A stretch of DNA of 64,000 bases, taken from positions 79,059 to 143,058 of the forward strand of contig JACKBC010000014.1 of the NCBI GenBank assembly GCA_020634755.1, in the 5' to 3' direction. Below the pieces are notes generated by a model. It made no database searches and was not told the DNA's origin. It was given only the letters and a program-made list of their open reading frames with translations. Position 1 is the stretch's first letter; each line of letters opens with the position of its first letter. A program made the position numbers and the translations under genes. Below are positions 24,802-33,671 of this stretch, piece after piece. This DNA is from Caldilineaceae bacterium (lineage in GTDB: Bacteria; Chloroflexota; Anaerolineae; Caldilineales; Caldilineaceae).

Positions 24802-25701
24802 CTATATCTTGAAACGCGGCTCATACCTGGTTTCACCAAGCTGCGTCACCGCGGTCCAAACTTTGGTAAGTTCATCGGTCGCCTTGGTCAATGCCGACGC
24901 GGTGCTGCCGGGGTGCGCCAGAATGTCGTTAAGCGTCTGCACATAGCCGGGCGGCAGTATCGGAAAGGCGCCAATGGTCTCCATCACTTTTTTGTCGCGC
25001 ATGAAATAGGTCTCATTTAGCGCAAAGAGCGCTTGCGTCAAGTTGGACGCCACCCGCGTCAAGCAACCCACTGTGTTGTAAACATCGCCCTGCGCCGCAA
25101 AATTGCGCGCAAAGAGCAGGCTAAATTCAGCCGCCCACAAAGAACCGGCCACAATCTGCTTTTTCAGCTGCGGTGGGTATAGTGCCACTTGCTGCTTGAG
25201 CGCCACAATTTGCCCTGTCGGGTCGAATAGCGGTTTGCAGATTGCGGTCTCCGCCAAATAGATGACGCTGTAGAAGCCATAGGTGGGCTGCTGGTCATAG
25301 TCGTGATGCACAATGCCCTGCTGCGCCTGGCTGATGGTGCGCTGCACTTGCGCCAAGTTGCGGTACAGGAAATCGACTTTTCCCGCCGACGCGCCAATCC
25401 AAGCGCCGCCATTGACCCACGCGCCCCACTCGTAAAAATCGGTCACCGTCACCGCCCCATCGACGGCGATCCCCTCGGCGACCCGTCGAATATCGGCCAC
25501 GGCAAAGGGGCTGGCTTCGTCGTAATAGAGCCCAATATCCATGTCAGACTGCGCATGTTGCGCGCCACTGGCGTAAGAACCGCCCAGCACAATGGCTGCC
25601 ATGCCCGGGATCTGGCTGAGCTGGGTCACAAGCTGATCCAGCAGCAGGCGTTTTGGTTCAGGTAGGTTTGCGAGAATGTCGGTCATTGAATCTAGCGTCA
25701 A
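24802..25701 (-). CDS. Nucleotidyltransferase-fold protein
   Basis: The 299-residue protein has the polymerase-beta-like motif LGGSYASGAQHAQSDMDIGL near residue 40 (GG-S and D-x-D), then a helical C-terminal region with aromatic residues. This layout fits MNT-type or DUF4037-like nucleotidyltransferases that modify small molecules or proteins. No antitoxin-like partner (HEPN) is adjacent. ATG codons at 25701 or 25686 are both possible starts. Confidence 0.7.
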   Translation of the reverse strand: MTLDSMTDILANLPEPKRLLLDQLVTQLSQIPGMAAIVLGGSYASGAQHAQSDMDIGLYYDEASPFAVADIRRVAEGIAVDGAVTVTDFYEWGAWVNGGAWIGASAGKVDFLYRNLAQVQRTISQAQQGIVHHDYDQQPTYGFYSVIYLAETAICKPLFDPTGQIVALKQQVALYPPQLKKQIVAGSLWAAEFSLLFARNFAAQGDVYNTVGCLTRVASNLTQALFALNETYFMRDKKVMETIGAFPILPPGYVQTLNDILAHPGSTASALTKATDELTKVWTAVTQLGETRYEPRFKI

Positions 25702-26006
25702 ATAGCTTTCTACCGCCGAGAGCGCGAAGGCCCGCGCAGAAAATCAAGGAAATTCGATTCAACCGGACCTCATGCGGTTGACAAGGCGAGCGGCGGTTGA
25801 GTAGACCAGAGTAATTCCTGGCCGTATGGAAACCAAAGCGGGCCAACCACATGAGATCCGAAAAAGCCATCAGTTCTGGCTCAACCGGCATACAGGTGGC
25901 GGACGTCCCCGGCACGTTCATTCGTCTGCCGAGACATTGCGTCCAAAGTGCCGGAGACATTGGCCGTCTACCACATGAGATCCCGAAGAGCCCCCTTGCG
26001 GTAGCA
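25702..26006. other. Gene-free spacer with inverted and direct repeats
   Basis: CCACATGAGATCC occurs near 25848 and 25973. GTCCCCGGCAC and GTGCCGGAGAC (about 25904-25957) form an inverted pair. An open frame exists on the minus strand but has no family features, so no gene is called. Confidence 0.4.
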
Positions 26007-26834
26007 TCACATCAATTTCCCGCGCAAGAACTGAATGCAGCCCGGCGCCTGCTCTTCGGTCAGCCCGTGCAGCAGAATCACACCATTGAAACCGATGCCG
26101 CGCAGCAGACCAATGTAGTGATCAAAATCGAGCAGGCCCGTACCGGCCGCCAGCTTACCCGCCTCGCCGTCGTGATCTAAATCCTTGGCGTGGGCCATGA
26201 CGATGTCGTCGCCCAGCAGGTCAAAAGCCGCATCCAGCACGTCGTGCATGTGCGCCAGCTCGCCCTTGTGGAAGATGTTGGCGCCATCGATGACGATCTT
26301 TAAGTGGGGAGACTGAATCTCGTCCAGCAGCCGCCGTGCTTTGATGGCCGAATCGACCACATTGGCCACTTCCGGCTCGACTACCAGCGTCACGTCGTTG
26401 GCCTGGGCATGCGCCACTGCCTGTTCCGCCGCAGCCAGCAGATCGGCCCACGCTGCCGGCGAGTTGTTATCTGGATGTGGCCGCCACATGCTGTCGCGGT
26501 TGCGTGTGCCCGTGCAGAGGCTGATGAACTTGGCCCCCATTTGGGGCGCCGCCGTGGCCAGCACGCCTAGCTGGCGCAGGCCATCGGCGCGCACCGCGGC
26601 ATCGGGATGAATCATGTTGAAGGTGCCGGAGAGGCAGGAGAGATCCATGTTGCGGGCGGCAAAGGCCGCCCGTATTTGCGCACAAACTGCGTCTGAAACC
26701 GCGTCCGGCATAGGGTCCATGCCCAACGTGTTCATGTGCAATTGCGCGCATTCCAGCCCAGCCGCAGACACTGCATCCAGCGTGGCGTCCAAGGTGGGGC
26801 GTTTAAATGTGTTGTCGAATATGCCGATTTTCAT
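26007..26834 (-). CDS. Xylose-isomerase-like TIM-barrel sugar epimerase/isomerase
   Basis: The 275-residue protein starts MKIGIFDNTFKRPTLDATLD and shows the AP-endonuclease-2 barrel pattern: CLSGTFNMIHPD, KFISLCTGTRN, LVVEPEVANVVDS (metal-binding Glu), KIVIDGANIFHKGE and VMAHAKDLDHDG. It is probably a metal-dependent sugar or sugar-phosphate isomerase. It stands between a nucleotidyltransferase and a TPP enzyme, all on the minus strand but with repeats between them. Confidence 0.82.
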   Translation of the reverse strand: MKIGIFDNTFKRPTLDATLDAVSAAGLECAQLHMNTLGMDPMPDAVSDAVCAQIRAAFAARNMDLSCLSGTFNMIHPDAAVRADGLRQLGVLATAAPQMGAKFISLCTGTRNRDSMWRPHPDNNSPAAWADLLAAAEQAVAHAQANDVTLVVEPEVANVVDSAIKARRLLDEIQSPHLKIVIDGANIFHKGELAHMHDVLDAAFDLLGDDIVMAHAKDLDHDGEAGKLAAGTGLLDFDHYIGLLRGIGFNGVILLHGLTEEQAPGCIQFLRGKLM

Positions 26835-26884
26835 GGTGTGGGTTTACCAGTTGTGGGTTAGGTGCGTTCTTTGCTCGTTTATGT

Positions 26885-27015
26885 TGCGTAGTGCGTGGTG
26901 CGTGAACTATGAGACGATCTGGTTGGCCGGCGTGATGTGAACTTTGTTAACAATGCTTAGCCACAAAAGAAACTCACCGCCCAGCCGGATTCTGAACCGG
27001 TACACGCACCACGCA
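26885..27015. repeat. Interspersed repeat family D, copy 2
   Basis: GCGTAGTGCGTGGTGCGTGA at the left and AACCGGTACACGCACCACGC at the right are the inverted ends. Confidence 0.65.
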
Positions 27016-27030
27016 ATACGAATAAGTTTT

Positions 27031-28665
27031 TCAAAACACCGACGCCTGGGTCTCCTTGGCTGTAATAAACTCCAGCAGTACCGGCACACCCGCTTGCGTC
27101 TTTTCAATGCCGCGGCGAATGGCGGGCACGATCTGGTCCGGCTCGGTGACGCGCTCGCCGTAGCCGCCAAAGGCTTTGGCCATGTCGGCGTAATTACCGG
27201 AGATGTTGGTGGCGCCATACTTTTCGGTGGAGACGGGCATGATCGGAATTTCAATGGCCATGGAGAAGTTGTTGAAGAGCACCGACATAATGGGAATGCG
27301 CTCGCGCACCGCAGTCTCAAAATCCATGCCGGTAAAGCCGATTGCGGCGTCGCCCCACACGTTGATGCAAAGTTTGTCTGGGTGCGCCAGTTTGGCGCCC
27401 ATGGCCAGCCCCAGCCCGTAGCCCAGTTGCGTCGTCTTGCCCCAACCAATGTAAGAGAGCGGCGTAATCGATTCCCAAAAGGGCGAAAGCTGATCGCGCG
27501 GGCTGCCGGCGTCGTGGGTGATGATGGTGTTGGCTACGTCCACCGTGCTCATCAAGTCGTGGATCACGCGATAGGGCGACAGCGGCGCTTCATTCAGGTT
27601 GAGCTTGGGCGCCCACTGGTCCAGCCACGCGCGCTTGATCTCTTGAATTTTGCTTCTAATCGCGTCCGCGCGCCCGCGTGGCGTACCGCCCAGCCGCTCG
27701 CTGATGGCCTCAATGAGCGCGGCCAGCACCAGCTTGGCGTCGCCCACAATGGCGTAATCGGCGGCAATATCCTTATTGATGTCCGCCGGGTCTAGCGTGG
27801 CGTGCACCATCTTCTTGCCCGTTGGAAACTTGATGCCAAAGCTGGTGGAAGAGAAGCTGCACCCAATGCCAAAGATCAGGTCGGCGTCCTGCAAAAATTG
27901 GTGTACGGTTTTGGGGATGGCGCGACCGCCCGAGCCCAGCGCCAGCGGATGATTCTCTGGGAACGAGCTTTTGCCGCCCAGGCTGGTGGTAACCGGCGCT
28001 TCCAGCAGTTCGGCCAGTTGACGCAATTCGGCCCAGGCCTCGGCATAGTGAACGCCCTGGCCAGCGTAGATGACCGGATGCTCGGCGGCGACCAGCGCAT
28101 CGGCCACGCGCTGCACCGCATCTGGATCGGGACCGACGCGCAGCGATGGCGCCGGCTGATAGGCAATGGGCTCGGGCACATCCAGCCCAAAGAGATCGCT
28201 GGGAAACTCGACCAGCGCCGGACGCGGTCGGCCGTTGCGCACGGCGGTAAAGGCGCGGCGCATGGCGGCGGGGACCGCTTCGGGCAGAATCACCTGTTCG
28301 GCCAGCTTGGTCACGTGGCGCATGTTAAGCGCCGAGTTGAAGTTGGGATCCACATTGGTCAAGTGACGAGCATAGCCCATGGGCAGCACTACAATGGGCG
28401 CCGAATCGCCATAGGCCTGGGCCACGCCGCCAAATGCGTTCTCGGAGCCGGGGCCGCTCTGCATGGCAAAGACGCCGATCTTCTTGCCCGAACTGAGGCG
28501 CGAAATCGCATCGGCCATGTGCAGCCCAATGCGCTCCTGACGCACAATCACCGTGCGGATGTCCACCTTGGCGGCCGCCTCAATGAGCGGGTTGACCGGG
28601 TAGGCAAAAAGGTATTCGACGCCCTCCTGCTTGAGGATATGGGCAACTGCATCTGCTACTTTCAT
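27031..28665 (-). CDS. Thiamine-pyrophosphate enzyme of the acetolactate synthase family
   Basis: The 544-residue protein has the three-domain build of ThDP decarboxylase/ligase enzymes. The N-terminal domain carries the catalytic Glu in RQERIGLHMADA, the middle domain the Rossmann-like AEHPVIYAGQGVHY, and the C-terminal domain the cofactor block WGDAAIGFTGMDFETA with NNF about 25 residues later. The first metal-binding motif reads G-D-A rather than G-D-G. The substrate is unknown; placement next to sugar enzymes suggests 2-keto acid or sugar-acid metabolism rather than branched-chain synthesis. Confidence 0.82.
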   Translation of the reverse strand: MKVADAVAHILKQEGVEYLFAYPVNPLIEAAAKVDIRTVIVRQERIGLHMADAISRLSSGKKIGVFAMQSGPGSENAFGGVAQAYGDSAPIVVLPMGYARHLTNVDPNFNSALNMRHVTKLAEQVILPEAVPAAMRRAFTAVRNGRPRPALVEFPSDLFGLDVPEPIAYQPAPSLRVGPDPDAVQRVADALVAAEHPVIYAGQGVHYAEAWAELRQLAELLEAPVTTSLGGKSSFPENHPLALGSGGRAIPKTVHQFLQDADLIFGIGCSFSSTSFGIKFPTGKKMVHATLDPADINKDIAADYAIVGDAKLVLAALIEAISERLGGTPRGRADAIRSKIQEIKRAWLDQWAPKLNLNEAPLSPYRVIHDLMSTVDVANTIITHDAGSPRDQLSPFWESITPLSYIGWGKTTQLGYGLGLAMGAKLAHPDKLCINVWGDAAIGFTGMDFETAVRERIPIMSVLFNNFSMAIEIPIMPVSTEKYGATNISGNYADMAKAFGGYGERVTEPDQIVPAIRRGIEKTQAGVPVLLEFITAKETQASVF

Positions 28666-28789
28666 GGGGTTCCTCCGGGTTTGTTGGGGAGACTGATAGT
28701 TTATAGGGAAGATTCAGCCGCTCCCTGAGCTTATCGAAGGGACGGCTGAGTAATCACGTTTATGGGAATTGGCAAAGTTGTGGGGGAAG
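28666..28789. repeat. Spacer hairpin of the CTGAGCTTATCGAAGGG type
   Basis: CAGCCGCTCCCTGAGC and GAAGGGACGGCTG (28710-28750) form inverted arms. Confidence 0.4.
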
Positions 28790-28975
28790 TATTGCGTGGT
28801 GCGTGTACCGGTTGAGCTTCTTGTTGGGCAATGACGTTTATACTTGGCTTCGTCATAGATGAAAATCGACAACTAATTTTCTTCTTGCCCGACACATCAC
28901 GGTCATGCAACCGAAGTTGCCACCGTACCGTTTCCAGTTCCGGTTCACGCACCACGCACCACGGTTCAAATCTTC
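28790..28975. repeat. Interspersed repeat family D, copy 3
   Basis: TTGCGTGGTGCGTGTACCGG at the left and CCGGTTCACGCACCACGCAC at the right are inverted ends. The inside holds a further inverted pair, ACTTGGCTTCGTC and GACAACTAATTTTC-type sequence. No gene is present. Confidence 0.65.
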
Positions 28976-29904
28976 ATCTTCAATTTGCGTGCGCGCTGGC
29001 CGCGCCACGTTTCGCAACCGCCATCGCCGCTGGGACGCACAGAAGGCTTGGCCAAGTCTTCATGGCCTTTCCAGGCGTACGGATCCACGCCCGCCACCAT
29101 TTCGATGTCGCGGTAATCGGCCACGGCCATGTGTTCACCCTCTTTAGGAGCGCGCCAGGGCAGCAGCGTTTCGGCGCTGCAATAGTGGTTGACCAGCACG
29201 CGGCGGTAACCGCTCTGCGCGCGGTTGGGCAGCGAGCGGTGCAGCAGATAGCCATTAAAGAAGACAATGGCGCCCGCCTTCACTTCCACCGGGATGGCAT
29301 CTTCATCGGTATAGGGGAAGCCATACGTCTCGCCGGCACAGTCAAAGCGCGGATCGTCATGATCCCACTGTGGCCAAAGGATGCCATGCTTGTGTGAACC
29401 GGGGATGACCCAAAGGCCGCCATTTTCCACCGTGGCATCGTCCAGCGCGATCCAGCCGCCGGTGAGCGAGCGGTCGCGCGTGGGGATAAAGAATTCGTCC
29501 TGATGCCATGCCTGCCCCGGTTTGCCCGACGCTTTGATAAAGAGCATGGATTGCATGCACTTGACGTTGGGGCCAATCACTTGGGTCAACACGTCGACCA
29601 TGGCCGGATGGCTCAGCGCGTTGTACATGATTTCGGAAAACTTGTGCGGGAAGTGAATGCAGAGATAGCGATGCAGCACGTCGGCATCATTTTCGTGACG
29701 CTCGTCAATGTCTCCGCGGATCATCTCGCCGCGTTCGCCCTGGCAAATGGCTAATGTTTCGGCGCGTAGCTCGGCCACTTCGGCCGCCGACAGCGCATTG
29801 GGGATCACTACATAGCCATTTTCGCGGTAGAATTCGCCCAGATCTCCGCTGGGAGAGCGGGTGGGCTGCGTAATAAATTGGGGCATTGTAAGAACAGCCG
29901 TCAT
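28966..29904 (-). CDS. Phytanoyl-CoA dioxygenase-like Fe(II)/2-oxoglutarate oxygenase
   Basis: The 312-residue protein starts at MTAVLTMPQF with GGAGG upstream (ATG at 29931 is less likely). The iron ligands are visible: HQDEF near residue 150 (H-x-D) and the distal His in LLHRSLPN near residue 235, with an Arg for 2-oxoglutarate after it. PhyH-type enzymes hydroxylate small molecules. A second member is at 47817-48668. Confidence 0.85.
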   Translation of the reverse strand: MTAVLTMPQFITQPTRSPSGDLGEFYRENGYVVIPNALSAAEVAELRAETLAICQGERGEMIRGDIDERHENDADVLHRYLCIHFPHKFSEIMYNALSHPAMVDVLTQVIGPNVKCMQSMLFIKASGKPGQAWHQDEFFIPTRDRSLTGGWIALDDATVENGGLWVIPGSHKHGILWPQWDHDDPRFDCAGETYGFPYTDEDAIPVEVKAGAIVFFNGYLLHRSLPNRAQSGYRRVLVNHYCSAETLLPWRAPKEGEHMAVADYRDIEMVAGVDPYAWKGHEDLAKPSVRPSGDGGCETWRGQRARKLKMKI

Positions 29905-29947
29905 GGGATGCTTCCTCCTTCGTTGTGCCATTTGGTTCGGTACATTA

Positions 29948-30045
29948 TAACATTTGGCTCTGTAAAAGCGATGAATAAATACCCCTTCCTCAGCCTAGAG
30001 TTGTCGATTATTCATCGCTTTTACAACCGCAGTTGATATTATATT
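29948..30045. repeat. Interspersed repeat family C, copy 1
   Basis: TGTAAAAGCGATGAATAA (29961-29978) and TTATTCATCGCTTTTACA (30008-30025) are perfect 18-bp inverted arms. Flanks CATTTGGCTC and ACCGCAGTTGATATTA are shared with the copy at 31621. Confidence 0.8.
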
Positions 30046-30062
30046 ATTTACGCTTTTTGATT

Positions 30063-30932
30063 TCATCCCCCAGCTATCAGTTGATGCAGCACTGTGACCT
30101 CATCCGCACTGATCTTTTCCACCAGCCGCGCCGCCGCCACCACGCGCATCCAGCTTTGCAAACGCGGACGGTCCAGCGCACGTAGCTCTGTGTAGCGGGC
30201 TAAATAGGCGGCGGCAAATTGGCGGCGCAAAACCGTAATCTGAGCCACCATTTCCGGCGGCATATCGAATGGCAGCACGATGTGTTCAAGTAGCAAAAGC
30301 GTGCGCGCCACGTCCGCTGTGGGATCACCTTGCGTCAGATCAACCCAGTCAATAATCACCGGGCCGGCGGGCGAAATGATCATATTGCTCGGATGAAAAT
30401 CACCGTGGCAGAGTACCGGAACAGTTGGGCCAAAGCGACTAAGTTGCTGTAGGATCTGCTGCATCTCCGTACGGACTGTTTCGCTGAGCGGCGCCCGGGC
30501 GAGCGCATTTTCCAGGCGCGTCTGCTGTGGGGGCGTCGCAGAGTGAGCCGCAGAGATTTGATGGAGCGCCACATGCCATTCAGCCAGCGTGTGCGCGAAT
30601 GGCATGGCGTCGCTCGGCCCAGCTAACATCTGTTCCAACATGGTGGGGCCATATATGCGCGCGAACAGCACGCCGGCGCGTTCGCCAATTTGGCAAACGT
30701 CAAGAACCGCGGGTGTGGGCAAGCCGGCCGCATGGGCAACTTGGGCATTCGCGGCTTCTCGTTGCGCTGCCATAAGTGGATAGCCAGCGTGGTATAGCTT
30801 GAGAACCACGGCGTCCGCCACGCCATCATTTGGCCACGCGAAAAGATCAGCCGTAGCCCCTTGGGCAATTATTGCGTCTTGATCAACGTTAAAATTTTTC
30901 ACTGTATTTAGAAAGGTTGCAAAATCTAGCAA
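30063..30932 (-). CDS. Aminoglycoside-phosphotransferase-family kinase
   Basis: The 289-residue protein has the APH/choline kinase core: the phosphate loop region AQGATADLF near residue 24, catalytic block VLCHGDFHPSNMI near residue 196 and the metal Asp in VIIDWVDLTQGDP. It is more likely a small-molecule or sugar kinase than a resistance gene. The specificity cannot be read from the sequence. Confidence 0.82.
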   Translation of the reverse strand: MLDFATFLNTVKNFNVDQDAIIAQGATADLFAWPNDGVADAVVLKLYHAGYPLMAAQREAANAQVAHAAGLPTPAVLDVCQIGERAGVLFARIYGPTMLEQMLAGPSDAMPFAHTLAEWHVALHQISAAHSATPPQQTRLENALARAPLSETVRTEMQQILQQLSRFGPTVPVLCHGDFHPSNMIISPAGPVIIDWVDLTQGDPTADVARTLLLLEHIVLPFDMPPEMVAQITVLRRQFAAAYLARYTELRALDRPRLQSWMRVVAAARLVEKISADEVTVLHQLIAGG

Positions 30933-30955
30933 GTGCGCCTATAATCAGTAGGCAT

Positions 30956-31048
30956 AACTTACGCAGGGCTTGCGGCTTCTTTGGAAAAAAAGAATGACAA
31001 GAAGGATTCTGCGCCCAGGTTGCTCTTTAGGGTAGGCTTGCGTAAGTT
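30956..31048. repeat. Interspersed repeat family A, copy 4
   Basis: AACTTACGCA and TGCGTAAGTT are perfect inverted ends around 93 bp. Confidence 0.7.
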
Positions 31049-31559
31049 TTAAAGCTTGTTTTCCAAACCGGCTTTTAATGATAGCCACTTATGCAGCATC
31101 ATCACCTAACATCACGGCCTAATGAACCCCACTTCGCCGCTTTATGACAAACTTTTCCGCAAGGTTTGCCTAGGTGCTATCGAGTGTCTCGTCAAGTATC
31201 AGTACACCGCCACGGTGTTGGCGATCTAGGCGTCGGTCTCGATCAAAACACGATTGGCAGAACACTAGTTATGTTCGCGCTATGCGCAGCATGATTAAAG
31301 TAAAAGTATATTTGACTTTGCTACAAAGTCCTAATTTTTTAACCACGAAGGCATCTCGCCCAATCTGCATTTCGCACCCACGTCTGGCGTAGGTTGAAAA
31401 AGGAAATGTGTGTTACGGCGCTTTAAGCATTCAACGCTATAGCACACATACGTCTGTTGCCGAGCCGCAATCAGCTAAGAATCACACTGATGCGGTTGCG
31501 GTCTATTGTTATTGGATGTTCTAAACACTTTTTATAATGGGACTTATGTAAAACCTACA
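31049..31559. other. Gene-free spacer
   Basis: No gene is seen between 30933 and 31814. Apart from the named repeats, 31253-31540 shows nothing recognisable. Confidence 0.4.
31197..31252. repeat. Interspersed repeat family B, copy 3 (partial)
   Basis: ATCAGTACACCGCCACGGTG and TTGGCGATCTAGG match one end of the family; the other end is missing. Confidence 0.55.
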
Positions 31560-31620
31560 GTATAAACCACATTGCATAAACCGCATTGCATAAACCATAT
31601 TGCAAATTACATTGTTTATA
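31560..31620. repeat. Short tandem repeats
   Basis: ATAAACCACATTGC, ATAAACCGCATTGC and ATAAACCATATTGC follow each other, a 14-15-bp unit. Confidence 0.65.
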
Positions 31621-31729
31621 AAGCACGTTTTACCCACTGCGGGTGTAAAAGCGATGAATAATCAACAATTCCACGCTGAGAAATGGGTAATTATTCATCG
31701 CTTTTACAGAACCAAATGGTATTAGTCAT
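31621..31729. repeat. Interspersed repeat family C, copy 2 (inverted)
   Basis: Arms TGTAAAAGCGATGAATAA (31644-31661) and TTATTCATCGCTTTTACA (31691-31708) match copy 1; the flank ACCAAATGGTATTA is the complement of the copy 1 flank. Confidence 0.8.
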
Positions 31730-31814
31730 AAATTATATCGGTCGTAATGTGGTGCATTTCTGCATCCTGTAGGCGCTGCATAAGTCATAGTTAGGAATAA
31801 TTGGGTCACTAATA

Positions 31815-33035
31815 ATGAACAAATTCTGGCAATCTGAAGCCAACAAATTTACGCTGTACGGCGCAATTTTCGGATTTTTGTTTCCAATCATCGCCACGTT
31901 TTTGCGCGCGTTTCTCAAACATGGCGACTTCTCTATTGACAGCATGTTCGATGTGCAAATGACCGATCCGCTGCTGTGGATTATCGATAGCGCACCGTTC
32001 TGGTTAGGTCTGTTTGCCCGTTTTGCCGGCAGACGACAAGACAACCTCAAAGCAATTATTCGGCAAAGTAACGCCACAGAGCTTGGGCTGTCCGATGAGC
32101 AGGAAGATTCACAACAGTTTGCCGGTTTGCTCACCTTTTTGGGCATCGGCTTGATCGGCATTGTCCTTTTTGCCTTTAGTATTTGGCTGCAGCGGTTGAT
32201 TCTATCCGGCGACACATCGCCCGCATCTGAGGCGGCCGTTGTTGCCACGGTCGATCAATCTACGGCCGGCAATGGCATTGTGGGCGGCGGGGCGCTGGCC
32301 ACCGCTACCATTGCGCCCGTTGTGATCAATGTGCAGCCTACCGTCGTGGCGCCTACGCCCACCTCTATTCCGCCTACGTCTACGGCGATGCCACCCACGG
32401 AAACGCCAGCCGTTGTGCTTGCGCCTACTGTTGCTGTGGAGCCCACCGCTGCGGCGGCGGTTGCTGCCCCTGACGCGGGCAACGCCGCAGCGGCCAACCC
32501 AGACGCAAGCAACCCAGACGCAAATAACACGGAAACCGTTGCCGAAGCTGAAAATGACAGCGCGGCAGTTGCGCCCGCGCCCAGCAACCTGATTATTCTG
32601 GGCTTTGTTCAGCGCGATCTCGACTGCCGATTTTTTACCGAGCTGGCCGCTGAGTCCTGGCAAACCCTGGCTGATGTGGCGGTAGAAATACGGCCCTATG
32701 CCGATGCCACCCAGCTGTTTGACGAACTGACCGCGGCGCCCAATTCGAGCACGATCTTTATTACAAATTGCTTTGTAGACCCCGACGACCGCCCATATTT
32801 GCGCCAACATATTTCGCAATTACAGATTATTGGCAAAGCGTTTTGGGAAGCGAATGACAAAAAATTGTTGACGGTTTCCAATGCCGGTACACCGAGCCAA
32901 TTGCGGCGACAGTTTCCGGCCATCTACAATTTTATTGTGAACCAAACCTATGATGACGCCCAAATAACAGCTCAGGATCCAGCGGGCTGGCTTCAAGAGA
33001 ACAGAGCAACTGTGCAAAGCTGGATGAACAATTAA
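31815..33035 (+). CDS. Two-helix membrane protein with Pro/Thr linker and periplasmic-like domain
   Basis: The 406-residue protein has hydrophobic segments at about 13-32 and 100-125, then a long Pro/Thr/Ala linker (PTPTSIPPTSTAMPPTETP) with DA(S/N)NPDA repeats to about 250. The last 150 residues (NLIILGFVQRDLDCRFF, SSTIFITNCFVDPDDRP) look like a sugar-binding or Rossmann-like lobe with two cysteines. I do not recognise the family. The build suggests a membrane-tethered extracellular sensor or binding domain. Confidence 0.6.
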   Translation: MNKFWQSEANKFTLYGAIFGFLFPIIATFLRAFLKHGDFSIDSMFDVQMTDPLLWIIDSAPFWLGLFARFAGRRQDNLKAIIRQSNATELGLSDEQEDSQQFAGLLTFLGIGLIGIVLFAFSIWLQRLILSGDTSPASEAAVVATVDQSTAGNGIVGGGALATATIAPVVINVQPTVVAPTPTSIPPTSTAMPPTETPAVVLAPTVAVEPTAAAAVAAPDAGNAAAANPDASNPDANNTETVAEAENDSAAVAPAPSNLIILGFVQRDLDCRFFTELAAESWQTLADVAVEIRPYADATQLFDELTAAPNSSTIFITNCFVDPDDRPYLRQHISQLQIIGKAFWEANDKKLLTVSNAGTPSQLRRQFPAIYNFIVNQTYDDAQITAQDPAGWLQENRATVQSWMNN

Positions 33036-33041
33036 TTATTG

Positions 33042-33120
33042 GACTAACGCAAGCCGTAGGGGAAATGGTCCGGTCAGCTATGTTATGCTCCTCTGGCGAA
33101 CCACCGGCGCTGCGTAAGTC
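33042..33120. repeat. Interspersed repeat family A, copy 5
   Basis: GACTAACGCA and TGCGTAAGTC bound 79 bp; the inside shares GGTCAGCTATGTT with copy 1. Confidence 0.8.
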
Positions 33121-33157
33121 GTGAATTACTGATATTTCTATTTTATAGGAGATAACT

Positions 33158-33583
33158 ATGGCAGAATTTAGCTGGAGCAGCGGCCTGATCGGCGGCATTC
33201 TGATTGGCTTGAGCGCTACGCTCCTGTTGCTCGCCAATGGCCGCATTGCGGGCATCAGCGGCATTTTTAACGGCGCCATCTTTAACCTGTCTGGCGATGC
33301 GCAGTGGCGCTGGCTTTTTATCGGCGGGCTGCTCATCGGCACGTTGATCTATGAATATGGGCTGGCCACCAAACCCACCCCCCAGGGCGCACTGGCGCCC
33401 ATAAGCATGATCATTGGTGGGCTCATTGTGGGCTTTGGTACGCGCATGGGCAATGGCTGCACCAGCGGTCACGGTGTGTGCGGGCTGGGACGCCTGTCGC
33501 AACGTTCGCTGGCCGCCGTCATCACGTTTCTGGCCACGGCGTTTATAACGGTCTACATTGTGCGCCACGTACTCATGTTTTAA
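33158..33583 (+). CDS. YeeE/YedE-type sulfur-compound uptake protein, subunit 1
   Basis: The 141-residue protein has four membrane helices and the conserved motif GNGCTSGHGVCGLGRLS with two cysteines, the mark of the YeeE/YedE family that moves thiosulfate or related sulfur species. The half-size protein pairs with the next gene to make one transporter. YedE members have also been proposed as selenium transporters, of interest here because the window encodes selenoproteins. Confidence 0.88.
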   Translation: MAEFSWSSGLIGGILIGLSATLLLLANGRIAGISGIFNGAIFNLSGDAQWRWLFIGGLLIGTLIYEYGLATKPTPQGALAPISMIIGGLIVGFGTRMGNGCTSGHGVCGLGRLSQRSLAAVITFLATAFITVYIVRHVLMF

Positions 33584-33588
33584 AGGGA

Positions 33589-33662
33589 CAAGGGGGCAAA
33601 GCAGCAAAGTTACGCGTCTCCTCGCTGCACCTTGCCACTCTGCAACCTGCAACTTTCAAGGA
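33589..33662. repeat. Interspersed repeat family E, copy 2
   Basis: AAGCAGCAAAGTT and TTGCCACTCTGCAACCTGCA resemble the arms of copy 1. Confidence 0.45.
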
Positions 33663-33671
33663 TAACGAATT

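Noticed and set aside
25658..25960. A 100-residue open frame on the minus strand
   Set aside because: It overlaps the nucleotidyltransferase 5' end, contains direct repeats and shows no family features.
30063..30932. APH-family gene as an antibiotic-resistance gene
   Set aside because: The kinase core alone does not show drug specificity, and there is no mobile element or resistance context.
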